Under the pieces are notes generated by a model, which ran no database searches, was not told where the DNA came from, and saw only the letters and a list, made by a program, of their open reading frames with translations. Shown one piece after another: positions 25,703-33,405 of a stretch of 64,000 bases of DNA. This stretch comes from DATLFA01 sp039915945 (GTDB lineage: Bacteria > Actinomycetota > Acidimicrobiia > Acidimicrobiales > WLNW01). Position 1 is the first letter of the stretch, and each line of letters begins with the position of its first letter. The stretch covers positions 62,001-126,000 of the forward strand of contig JBDSMH010000019.1 in NCBI GenBank assembly GCA_039915945.1. Reading direction: 5' to 3'. A program made the position numbers and the translations under genes.

Positions 25703-26350
25703 ATGACCGAACCAACACCGTGGACGTTCGGCGAAGCGCCATTGGCCGAGAGCCTCGCGCTGGCCGCCGCACTCCGAGAGCTTGCCGGCAACGCCTTGGC
25801 GCTCGAACACCCGACGCCGGAGATCCGGGAGTTCACCGACGAAGTGCTGGACGTGAGCAAACGGCTCGAGGCGATCCTGCCGCGCGACCTCAGACCTCGC
25901 ATCGGCGACGAACCGGCACCCGATCGACGGGTGTACATCGACCACTCCCGCAACGTCGGCGACTACAACCCGTGCTTCCCGCTGTACTCATTGACGTGTG
26001 CCGACGGTCGCGGTGAAGGCGAGGTCGACTTCCCGATCGTCTACGAAGGCCCCCCGGGCATCGTGCACGGCGGATTCCTCGCGCTGCTCTTCGACTGTGT
26101 GCTGCAACAACTCAATTGTGATCTCGGCGTTGCCGGCAAGACCGCGAACATCAACGTGCGCTACCGCCGACCCACACCGCTGCGCACCAAGCTCCGCATC
26201 GTCGCGACGCGCGAGATCGTCGACCGAAAGATCCATTCGAACGCACAGCTGTATCGAGAGGACGAGCTCCTGTGTGAGGCAGAGATGATCGCGGTCGCAG
26301 GCACTCGAGAAGCGCTCCCGTTCGTGTCGCCGAGGAGGTCGCCCGCGTGA
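25703..26350 (+). CDS. Hotdog-fold acyl-CoA thioesterase, PaaI-like (215 aa)
   Basis: Hotdog-fold protein. Its C-terminal half has VYEGPPGIVHGGFLALLFDC (about residues 112-131), the HGG loop and helix of PaaI/4HBT thioesterases, followed by NINVRYRRPTPLRTKLRI. The N-terminal 90 residues are helical and charged and are extra to the minimal domain. It would hydrolyse acyl-CoA and release free CoA. The ATG has GAGGGG upstream. The stop overlaps the next gene's GTG. Confidence 0.82.
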   Translation: MTEPTPWTFGEAPLAESLALAAALRELAGNALALEHPTPEIREFTDEVLDVSKRLEAILPRDLRPRIGDEPAPDRRVYIDHSRNVGDYNPCFPLYSLTCADGRGEGEVDFPIVYEGPPGIVHGGFLALLFDCVLQQLNCDLGVAGKTANINVRYRRPTPLRTKLRIVATREIVDRKIHSNAQLYREDELLCEAEMIAVAGTREALPFVSPRRSPA

Positions 26351-27960
26351 AGACCGCCCCCCTACCGCTCACCATCGGCGGTCTGATCGAACACAGAGCC
26401 GGATCGATCGGCGCGCAGGACTACTTCGTCTGTGACGACGAGCGGCTCACATACGCGGCGGCGAACCTACAGTCACGCGAGTTGGCTCGCGCGCTGGTCG
26501 CGCTCGGCGTCGGCCGGTCCACCCATGTCGGTCTCCTCATGCCGAGCAGTGTCGCCTACATCGTCAGTTGGCTGGCGGCGACGCGCATCGGTGCGGTGGC
26601 GGTGCCCATCAGTACGTTCTCGACGGCCGACGAGTTGCGGTGGCTGCTGCGCAACGCCAATGTCGGTGTGCTGCTCAGCGCGCACGGTTTCCGTTCGCAC
26701 GACTACACCGCGACGTTGCAGCAGGCGTTCCCCGATCTCGCTACCGCGGCACCCGGTCCGTTGCTCATCCCGGCCGCGCCGTCGCTTCGTTGGGTGTTCG
26801 TCGACGGCGACGCGCCGGCGTGGGCGGCCGACCGTTCGATGGCTGCGTTGAAGGGGTTGACGAGCGAAGTCGACGACGCGTTCCTCTCCTCGGTCGAGGC
26901 CGACGTCATGCCTTCCGATCGCATGGTCATCGTGCACACGTCGGGCTCTACGAGCACACCCAAGGGAGTCATCCACCAGCACGGGCCCTTGATCGAGCAC
27001 ACCGACAACCTCAACGGGGTTCGGGGTCTCACCGCCGGGATGAAGCTGTTCTCGAACTCACCGCTGTTTTGGATCGGCGGTCTCGCGTACAACGTCGTTG
27101 CCACGCTGGCGGCGGGCTCGACGCTGATCTGTTCGGCCACCGCCGACAGCGGCGAGACGCTCGACCTCATCGAGCGCGAGCGGCCCGAGATGTGCAATGG
27201 CTTCGCGCAGACCGTTGCCCATCTCGTCAAAGACCCGACCTTTGCGGCGCGCGACTTCTCTTCGCTCCGATTCGGCAACCTCTATCCCATCATGCCTGAC
27301 AACGTGCGCCCCGCCGACCCCGAGCTGCGCCACAACATGTTGGGCATGACCGAGACCGGCAGCGTGTGTTTGATGAGCGGCGACGAGAGCGATCTGCCCG
27401 AGCGCTACCGCGGCTCGTTCGGCCGGCCCGTGCCCGCACTCGACACCCGCATCGTCGACCCCGATACCGGCGCCGACTGCAGGGTCGGCGAACTCGGCGA
27501 ACTCTGGATGCGGGGACCGTTGTTGATGGAGGGCTACTACGGGCGCGAGCGCCACGAGGTGTTCACGCCCGACGGCTGGTTCCGCGGTGGTGATCTCTTC
27601 GCGGTCGACGACGACGGTTTCCACTACTTCAAAGGTCGGCGCGGCGACATGATCAAGACCGGCGGCGCCAACGTCTCGCCGCGCGAAGTCGAGTCCGCGC
27701 TACGCGACGTCCTCCCCCAACACGCGACGCTGGTCGTCGGGTTGCCCGACGCCGAGCGGGGCCAGATCGTCGTCGCCGTGGTGATCGCGGGCGAAGGCGT
27801 CGAGGTGGACGAACACGACATCACCGAGCGGCTGCGCACCACGCTATCGCACTACAAGGTGCCGCGGCGCATCATCCGACTCGCCGAAGCGGAGATCCCG
27901 ATGCTGTCGAGCGGCAAGATCGACGGCAAGCGCCTGCTGGAGGTGTTGCGTGGACGCTGA
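26347..27960 (+). CDS. AMP-forming acyl-CoA synthetase (537 aa)
   Basis: First of three consecutive ANL ligases. A3 is VHTSGSTSTPKGVIHQHG (about residues 197-214), A5 lies in NMLGMTETGSVCLMSG, A7 is GWFRGGDLFAVDDDGFHYFK, A8 is IKTGGANVSPREVE, and the A10 lysine is in LSSGKIDGKRLLEV. The A5 glutamate and A10 lysine are present, so it should be active. The GTG at 26347 overlaps the thioesterase stop (GTGA). It overlaps the next ligase gene by 11 bases. Confidence 0.9.
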   Translation: MKTAPLPLTIGGLIEHRAGSIGAQDYFVCDDERLTYAAANLQSRELARALVALGVGRSTHVGLLMPSSVAYIVSWLAATRIGAVAVPISTFSTADELRWLLRNANVGVLLSAHGFRSHDYTATLQQAFPDLATAAPGPLLIPAAPSLRWVFVDGDAPAWAADRSMAALKGLTSEVDDAFLSSVEADVMPSDRMVIVHTSGSTSTPKGVIHQHGPLIEHTDNLNGVRGLTAGMKLFSNSPLFWIGGLAYNVVATLAAGSTLICSATADSGETLDLIERERPEMCNGFAQTVAHLVKDPTFAARDFSSLRFGNLYPIMPDNVRPADPELRHNMLGMTETGSVCLMSGDESDLPERYRGSFGRPVPALDTRIVDPDTGADCRVGELGELWMRGPLLMEGYYGRERHEVFTPDGWFRGGDLFAVDDDGFHYFKGRRGDMIKTGGANVSPREVESALRDVLPQHATLVVGLPDAERGQIVVAVVIAGEGVEVDEHDITERLRTTLSHYKVPRRIIRLAEAEIPMLSSGKIDGKRLLEVLRGR

Positions 27961-29557
27961 ACGACTCACGATCGCGCGCTTGTTGCACCGCCACGCAGAA
28001 GCATCCCCCGATCTGCAATTCGTCGTGACCGAAGACGAGGCGCTCACTTATCGGCAAGCAGAGCAAACGAGCAGCCGCCTGTCCGCGCGCCTCGTGCACG
28101 AGGGCATCGGCAAAGGCACGCGTGTCGGTCTCCTGATGGCGAACGGGTGCGAGTGGGCGCTGACCGCGATCGCGGTGATGCGCATAGGCGCGGTGCTCGT
28201 ACCACTCAGCACGTTGCTACGGCCGCCCGAACTCGCCGCGCAATTGCGCGCCGCCGGAGTCGAGCACCTGATCTGCGCGCGCAGCACGCGAGGACACCAC
28301 CACCTCGAAGACCTCGCCGCGATTTCGTCGTCGTTGGAGCCAGATGCCGCACCGCTCCACGTGCCCGCGCTCCCGCGGCTGCGCTCGATTCTCGTGTGGG
28401 ATGAACTGCTCCCCGGGGCCCGAGCGGCCCTGGCAGCGGAGAGTCAGGCCCGAGCGGCCCTGGCAGCGGAGAGTCAGGCGCTGGTCGCGTCCTACGAAGA
28501 GCTCGTACGTCCCGCGGACGACATGGTCGTGATCTTCAGCTCCGGCAGCCGCGGCGCCCCGAAGGCCGTGGTGCACACCCACGGCGGCGCGCTCGGCGCG
28601 ACACAAGCGGGGCTTTCGGCGCGTTGTATCCACGCCGGCGATCGTCTCTACATCCCGATGCCATTCTTCTGGATGGGCGGCTTCGGCGGTGGCCTCATCA
28701 CCGTGTTCGTCGCCGGTGCCACACTCATCACCGAGGCCGAGCCGTCACCGGAACGCACACTGCGTCTGCTCGAGCGCGAACGGGTCACGCTGTTTCGTGG
28801 TTGGCCCGATCAGGCCACTGCACTTGCGTCGCATCCCGCCTTCGCGAGCGCGAACCTCTCGACGCTCAAACCGGGCAGCCTCGACGGAGTCCTTCCCGCC
28901 GAGATGCGCGGCCGGCCGGGCACCCGGCCGATTCTCTTCGGGATGACCGAGACGTTCGGCCCCTATTGCGCCGATCCACTCGATCGCGATCTGCCACCGG
29001 ACAAATACGGCAGCCTCGGCCGCCCATTCGCGGGGACCGAAGTTGCGATCGTCGACTCCGAGAGCGCCGCGCCGCTGCCACGCGGCGAGGTCGGCGAGAT
29101 CTACTTGCGCGGCCCGAATCTCATGCGCGGCATCTGCGGGCGCACGCGCCGCGACACCTTCACCCCTGACGGCTACTACCCCACCGGTGACGCGGGGCGC
29201 CTCGACGACGACGGCTACCTGTATTTCACGGGTCGCCTCGACGACATGTTCAAGGTGCACGGCGCCAACGTGTACCCGAGCGAGGTCGAAGCTGCGCTCG
29301 AATCGATCGACTACGTGCGCCGCGCGTTCGTCGTCGACATCGGCGGCGCGGATGCCCGGCGAGTCGGTGCCGCAGTGGTGCTCGATGCGAACGACACTCG
29401 CACGACCACCGATCTCGATGCCGATGCCCGGCGCGCGCTCAGCTCGTTCAAAGTGCCCGCTCGATGGGCCATCGTCGGCGCCGACGACCTTCCGCGCGCG
29501 GCAACCGGCAAGATCGACAAGGACGGACTGCGCCGACTGATCGAAACCGCGCTGTGA
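27950..29557 (+). CDS. AMP-forming acyl-CoA synthetase with modified P-loop (535 aa)
   Basis: Second ligase of the trio, similar to the first along its length. The A3 loop is IFSSGSRGAPKAVVHTHG, where the usual T-G-x-x-K-G becomes S-R-G-A-P-K-A. A5 is ILFGMTETFGPYCADP, A8 is FKVHGANVYPSEVE and A10 is RAATGKIDKDGLRRL. A 10-residue tandem duplication (ARAALAAESQ twice, about residues 157-176) comes from the dispersed repeat. GTG at 27950 is inside the previous gene's 3' end. Activity is likely but the altered loop may slow adenylation. Confidence 0.87.
   Translation: MDAERLTIARLLHRHAEASPDLQFVVTEDEALTYRQAEQTSSRLSARLVHEGIGKGTRVGLLMANGCEWALTAIAVMRIGAVLVPLSTLLRPPELAAQLRAAGVEHLICARSTRGHHHLEDLAAISSSLEPDAAPLHVPALPRLRSILVWDELLPGARAALAAESQARAALAAESQALVASYEELVRPADDMVVIFSSGSRGAPKAVVHTHGGALGATQAGLSARCIHAGDRLYIPMPFFWMGGFGGGLITVFVAGATLITEAEPSPERTLRLLERERVTLFRGWPDQATALASHPAFASANLSTLKPGSLDGVLPAEMRGRPGTRPILFGMTETFGPYCADPLDRDLPPDKYGSLGRPFAGTEVAIVDSESAAPLPRGEVGEIYLRGPNLMRGICGRTRRDTFTPDGYYPTGDAGRLDDDGYLYFTGRLDDMFKVHGANVYPSEVEAALESIDYVRRAFVVDIGGADARRVGAAVVLDANDTRTTTDLDADARRALSSFKVPARWAIVGADDLPRAATGKIDKDGLRRLIETAL
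28417..28476. repeat. Perfect 30-base tandem duplication within a ligase gene
   Basis: Two identical 30-base units, each starting GGCCCGAGCGGCCCTGGCAG and ending AGAGTCA, encode a repeated decapeptide. The unit's first half matches the repeats at 15430 and 23352. The 30-base length keeps frame. Confidence 0.85.
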
Positions 29558-31218
29558 CCCGGCCCGAGTACGAAACCGCGGACGAAATGATCCGCGCCCG
29601 ACTCGGCGACACGAATGTCGGCGTCTTGTTCGAGGACCAGTGCTATTCGTGGGACGAACACGCGCAGGCGTCGGCCACGCGCGCCGCGCTGGCGACCGAC
29701 CTCCGCCGCCGCGGGCCGTTCCACATCGGCTTTCTCATGGAGAACATTCCTGAGCTCACGTTCTGGCTCGGCGCCGGCGCGGTCAGCGGCGCCACCATGG
29801 TCGGCGTCAATCCGACGCGGCAGGGAAACGAACTCGCCACCGACATCCGGCACACCGACTGTCAACTCATCGTCACCGAAGCCGCATTGTTGCCGTTGCT
29901 CTCGGGGCTCGACATCGGCATGGGCCCCGATCGGATCCTCGTGGTCGACGACGCATCGTTCGCAGATGAGTGCCGCCCGTACACATCGGCCGGCTTCCCC
30001 GCGGCCGCGGTGGCGGGCGACGCGACGGCGTTACTTCTCTTCACCTCGGGCACGTCGGGCGCGCCCAAGGCGGCCGTCGTCACACAACGACGAATCGCCC
30101 GTTACGGCCGCACGATCAGCGAAAGCCAGGGCCTCGACGCGTCATCGGTGTGTTACCAGGCAATGCCGATGTTCCATTCGAACGCGTTGTACGCCGGCTG
30201 GTCGCCCGCGGTGTACGTGGGAGCCGCGATGGCGCTGCGGCGACGCTTTTCTGCGTCTGGCTTCATCGATGATGTTCGCAAGTTCCGGGCCACGTACTTC
30301 AACTACGTCGGCAAGCCGCTCAGCTACATCTTGGCCACACCGAGTCGCCCCGACGACCGTGAGCACGCGCTGCAGCGCGTGCTCGGCAATGAAGGCACCG
30401 AACTCGACATTCGCCGCTTCAGCGAACGCTTCGGCGTGCCGGTCGCGGACAACTACGGCTCGACCGAAGGCGGCGTGGCAGTCATGCGGTCGCCCGACCA
30501 ACCGAAGGGCGTGTTGGGCAAGCCACCCGATGGCGTGTTCGTCCTCGACTCGGTGACCGGTGATCCGTGCCCCGTCGCGCGACTCGACGCCGACGGCCGG
30601 CTGCTCAACGCGGAGGAGTGCATCGGCGAGATCGTCAACAAGAACGGCGGGACTTCGTTCGAGGGTTACTACAAGAACGACGAAGCAGTCGCGGTGCGCA
30701 CCCGCAACGGCTGGTATTGGTCGGGCGATCTCGCGTACCTCGACGCCGACGGCTGGCTGCACTTCGCCGGACGCGACTACGACTGGCTACGCGTCGACGG
30801 CGAGAACTTCGCCTCGGCACCGGTCGAGCGCATCATCGGTCGCTTTCCCGGCGTCGTGCTCGTGGCCGTGTACGCGGTGCCCGCCCCCGATGTCGGTGAC
30901 GACGTGATGGTCGCGTTGCAACTTGCTCCCGGCGAGCGATTCGACCCAACGGTGTTCGACGAGTTCCTCCGCGACCAACGCGATCTCGGCATCAAGTGGT
31001 CACCGCGTTATGTCCGCGTCACCGAAGCGCTGCCCGTCACGCACACTTCCAAGATCCTCAAGCGTCAGCTCCGTGCCGATCGGTGGGAATGCGCCGACCC
31101 GGTGTGGTGGCGCCCGGAGCGCGGACAGCCACTGCGACCGATGGATGGCGACGACATCGAATTCATCCGTCGAGCGTTCGTGTCGCGCGACCGGGCGAGT
31201 GAACTCGACAAGGGGTGA
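29554..31218 (+). CDS. AMP-forming acyl-CoA synthetase, FATP-like (554 aa)
   Basis: Third ligase of the trio, of the fatty-acid-transport-protein/very-long-chain type. A3 is LLFTSGTSGAPKAAVVTQRR, A5 is VADNYGSTEGGVAVMRSP, A7 is GWYWSGDLAYLDADGWLHFA, A8 is WLRVDGENFASAPVE, and the C-terminal lysine is in VTHTSKILKRQLRA. The tail RPMDGDDIEFIRRAF is an extension. FATP-like enzymes favour bulky or polycyclic acids such as bile-acid-like compounds, which fits the catabolic theme. The GTG at 29554 overlaps the previous stop (GTGA). Confidence 0.88.
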   Translation: MTRPEYETADEMIRARLGDTNVGVLFEDQCYSWDEHAQASATRAALATDLRRRGPFHIGFLMENIPELTFWLGAGAVSGATMVGVNPTRQGNELATDIRHTDCQLIVTEAALLPLLSGLDIGMGPDRILVVDDASFADECRPYTSAGFPAAAVAGDATALLLFTSGTSGAPKAAVVTQRRIARYGRTISESQGLDASSVCYQAMPMFHSNALYAGWSPAVYVGAAMALRRRFSASGFIDDVRKFRATYFNYVGKPLSYILATPSRPDDREHALQRVLGNEGTELDIRRFSERFGVPVADNYGSTEGGVAVMRSPDQPKGVLGKPPDGVFVLDSVTGDPCPVARLDADGRLLNAEECIGEIVNKNGGTSFEGYYKNDEAVAVRTRNGWYWSGDLAYLDADGWLHFAGRDYDWLRVDGENFASAPVERIIGRFPGVVLVAVYAVPAPDVGDDVMVALQLAPGERFDPTVFDEFLRDQRDLGIKWSPRYVRVTEALPVTHTSKILKRQLRADRWECADPVWWRPERGQPLRPMDGDDIEFIRRAFVSRDRASELDKG

Positions 31219-31220
31219 CC

Positions 31221-32429
31221 GTGGCGGAAGAAGAGTGGGAACAGGAGTTACGCGAGCAACTGGTCCGTTGGATCCGCGAGACGTGGGGCCCCGACATGTC
31301 GGTCGCGGCGTGGTGGCGCGCCGTGGCTGCGGCCGGTTGGTCGGCGCCGCACCTGCCGGTGGGTAGCGGCGGGCGCGGACTGCCCCGCCGCTCCCACGCC
31401 GTCGCGCGCTCGGTCTTTCAGCAATGCGGCGTTCTCGAAGCACCGGGCGGGCTCGGCATCTTGATGGCGGCACCGACGATCCTCGCTCACGGAGATGCGG
31501 CGCAGATCGAGCGCTTCGTCCCACCGATACTCGACGGATCACACAAGTGGTGTCAGCTGTTCAGCGAACCCGGAGCCGGGTCGGATCTCGCCGGCCTCTC
31601 GACGCGAGCAGAGCGCGATGGCGATCAATGGATCATCACCGGACAGAAGGTATGGACATCGGGCGCGCAAGATTCCGACATGGGCATGTTGCTGGCGCGC
31701 ACCGATCCAACACAACCGAAGCACGCCGGCATCTCGTGGTTCGCCTTCTCGCTCGATCAACCGGGTATCGACATCCGGCCGTTGCGCGAGATGACCGGTC
31801 GCGCAATTTTCAACGAGGTGTTCCTCGATGGCGCGGTATGTCACGCGCACGATCTCATCGGCGGTCAAGGCAACGGATGGAACGTCGCTCGGTCGACCTT
31901 GTTGTTCGAGCGCACAGGGATCGGGGTCGGCGGCGGGTACAGCGGCCATCCGGTGCCCGGTTCCGTCTTCGGCAACTTGAACCGACACGCGGCCGAGGTT
32001 GCGGCCGACGAACCACCGCCGGGCACCGTGGTCGTCTCGCTGAAGTTCGACGCACTCCTCGAGTTGGCTCAGGAGATCGAACGCAACCACGACCCCATCG
32101 TGCGCCAGGATCTCGCGCGGCTGTGGTCCTACGAACGCATCGGCAACTGGACTGCGCAACGCACACGCGAAGACGCGGCGCGCGGGGTGGTCTCCGCCGG
32201 CGTCAACATCGGCAAACTCGCACAGTCCCGGCTGATACAGGCCTCGGCGCGATTCGGTCTCGACCTGCTCGGCCCGGCGGGCATGCTCTGGGGCGACCAG
32301 GCACCGTCGGGCGGCGTGTTCGCCGAGGCGATGGTGTTCTCGCCGGCGTCGTCGATCTACGGCGGCACCGATCAGATCCAACGCAATGTCGCCGCCGAAC
32401 GCAGCCTCGGCCTACCGCGCGAGCCTTGA
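31221..32429 (+). CDS. Acyl-CoA dehydrogenase (402 aa)
   Basis: Full-length FadE-type enzyme with CQLFSEPGAGSDLAGLSTRA, ITGQKVWTSGAQDSDMGMLL and the C-terminal SSIYGGTDQIQRNVAAERSL. The YGGT replaces YEGT, so the classical catalytic glutamate is absent at that site. GTG at 31221 is preferred because AAGGGG lies 5 bases before it; a GTG at 31215 that overlaps the ligase stop is the alternative. It is the last gene before a likely promoter, so it may end the operon begun at 16822. Confidence 0.88.
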   Translation: MAEEEWEQELREQLVRWIRETWGPDMSVAAWWRAVAAAGWSAPHLPVGSGGRGLPRRSHAVARSVFQQCGVLEAPGGLGILMAAPTILAHGDAAQIERFVPPILDGSHKWCQLFSEPGAGSDLAGLSTRAERDGDQWIITGQKVWTSGAQDSDMGMLLARTDPTQPKHAGISWFAFSLDQPGIDIRPLREMTGRAIFNEVFLDGAVCHAHDLIGGQGNGWNVARSTLLFERTGIGVGGGYSGHPVPGSVFGNLNRHAAEVAADEPPPGTVVVSLKFDALLELAQEIERNHDPIVRQDLARLWSYERIGNWTAQRTREDAARGVVSAGVNIGKLAQSRLIQASARFGLDLLGPAGMLWGDQAPSGGVFAEAMVFSPASSIYGGTDQIQRNVAAERSLGLPREP

Positions 32430-32453
32430 CAGGCCCCTGAAATCATCTAAACT
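32426..32453 (+). promoter_or_regulatory. Sigma-70-like promoter for the hydratase gene
   Basis: A perfect TTGACA (32426-32431) overlaps the stop codon of the dehydrogenase; 16 bases later stands TAAACT (32448-32453). The surrounding TGAAATCATCTAAACTGTAT is strikingly AT-rich for this window. The transcript would begin near 32460 and serve the hydratase, and perhaps the binding-protein gene. Confidence 0.55.
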
Positions 32454-32482
32454 GTATATACCTTTCGGCGACGGGATCAGCT

Positions 32483-33349
32483 GTGGCAGAGACACCGGCA
32501 GACGAGCGCGTGCACCTCGAGACGGACCCCAAGACCCATGTGGCCCGCATAACCATCGACAACCAAGCTCGGCGCAACACCTACGACCCGCCGATGCGCC
32601 GCCGATTCGGTGAGTTACTTGACGACGTTGCTGCCGATGACGACATAAAGGTTCTGATAGTTCGCGGGGCGGGTGGCGTCTTCACGACCGGCGCCGACAT
32701 GAACAACGCGTACAGCTGGTACGACAAGGGCGAGACCCGCCGGCCGAGCCAGCGCCGCCGTCTCGGCGTCGACCGCCAGACTTTCAGCTTCTACCAGCAA
32801 TACAGCGAGTTCCCGAAGGTCACGGTGGCGCAGGTCGAGACCTACGCGCTCGGCGGCGGTTTCGAGCTCGCACTCATGTCCGACATCACCGTCGTCGGCC
32901 GCAACGCCAAGGTCGGCATGCCCGGGGCGCGTCTGTTGGGGCCCGCGCTCGGCAACCTTCATCTCTTCTTCTACCGGCTCGGCCCCGTGCTCGCTCGGCG
33001 CCTGCTGTTGACCGGTGACGTCATCGAGGCCGGGACGCTCGAGCATCTCGGTCTGTTCACCGAAGTGTGCGAGCCCGAGGTGGTGGCCGAGCGCGCCGAG
33101 TTGTGGGCGGCAAAGGTGGCGCGCATGCCGGCTGATGGCCTCGCCATCGCGAAGACCGGCTTCCAACTCGTGGAGCAGACGCAGAACTACATCGGCGAAC
33201 ACGCAACCGGGTTCCTGATGCACGCGTTCGCCACCAACCTGCGCTTCGAAGAAGACGAGTTCAACTTCGTGAAGACGCGAGCGAAGAGCGGTTCGAGCAA
33301 AGCATTCAAGTTGCGCGACGAACACTTCACCGTCGACGGATTCGAGTAG
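32483..33349 (+). CDS. Enoyl-CoA hydratase-like protein (288 aa)
   Basis: Crotonase-fold protein with ARITIDNQARRNTYDPPMRR, GGVFTTGADMNNAYSWYDKG and VETYALGGGFELALMSDITV. The distal segment MPGARLLGPALGNLHLFFYR departs from standard hydratases. A charged segment (about residues 76-95, GETRRPSQRRR) is inserted after the first oxyanion loop. GTG start at 32483 with a weak GGGA site. The separate promoter upstream suggests its own control. Confidence 0.82.
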   Translation: MAETPADERVHLETDPKTHVARITIDNQARRNTYDPPMRRRFGELLDDVAADDDIKVLIVRGAGGVFTTGADMNNAYSWYDKGETRRPSQRRRLGVDRQTFSFYQQYSEFPKVTVAQVETYALGGGFELALMSDITVVGRNAKVGMPGARLLGPALGNLHLFFYRLGPVLARRLLLTGDVIEAGTLEHLGLFTEVCEPEVVAERAELWAAKVARMPADGLAIAKTGFQLVEQTQNYIGEHATGFLMHAFATNLRFEEDEFNFVKTRAKSGSSKAFKLRDEHFTVDGFE

Positions 33350-33380
33350 GGCCCGTTCGGCGCGATCGCGTCGAACGGCC
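33350..33380. terminator. Hairpin after the hydratase gene
   Basis: GGCCCGTTCG and CGAACGGCC form a 9-base-pair stem with one bulged C, starting at the base after the stop codon. The loop GCGCGATCGCGT is itself self-complementary. There is no U-run, so it could be a weak terminator or an mRNA-stabilising hairpin before the binding-protein gene. Confidence 0.4.
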
Positions 33381-33405
33381 TCAGTAGAAAACATCCAGGG
33401 GGATC

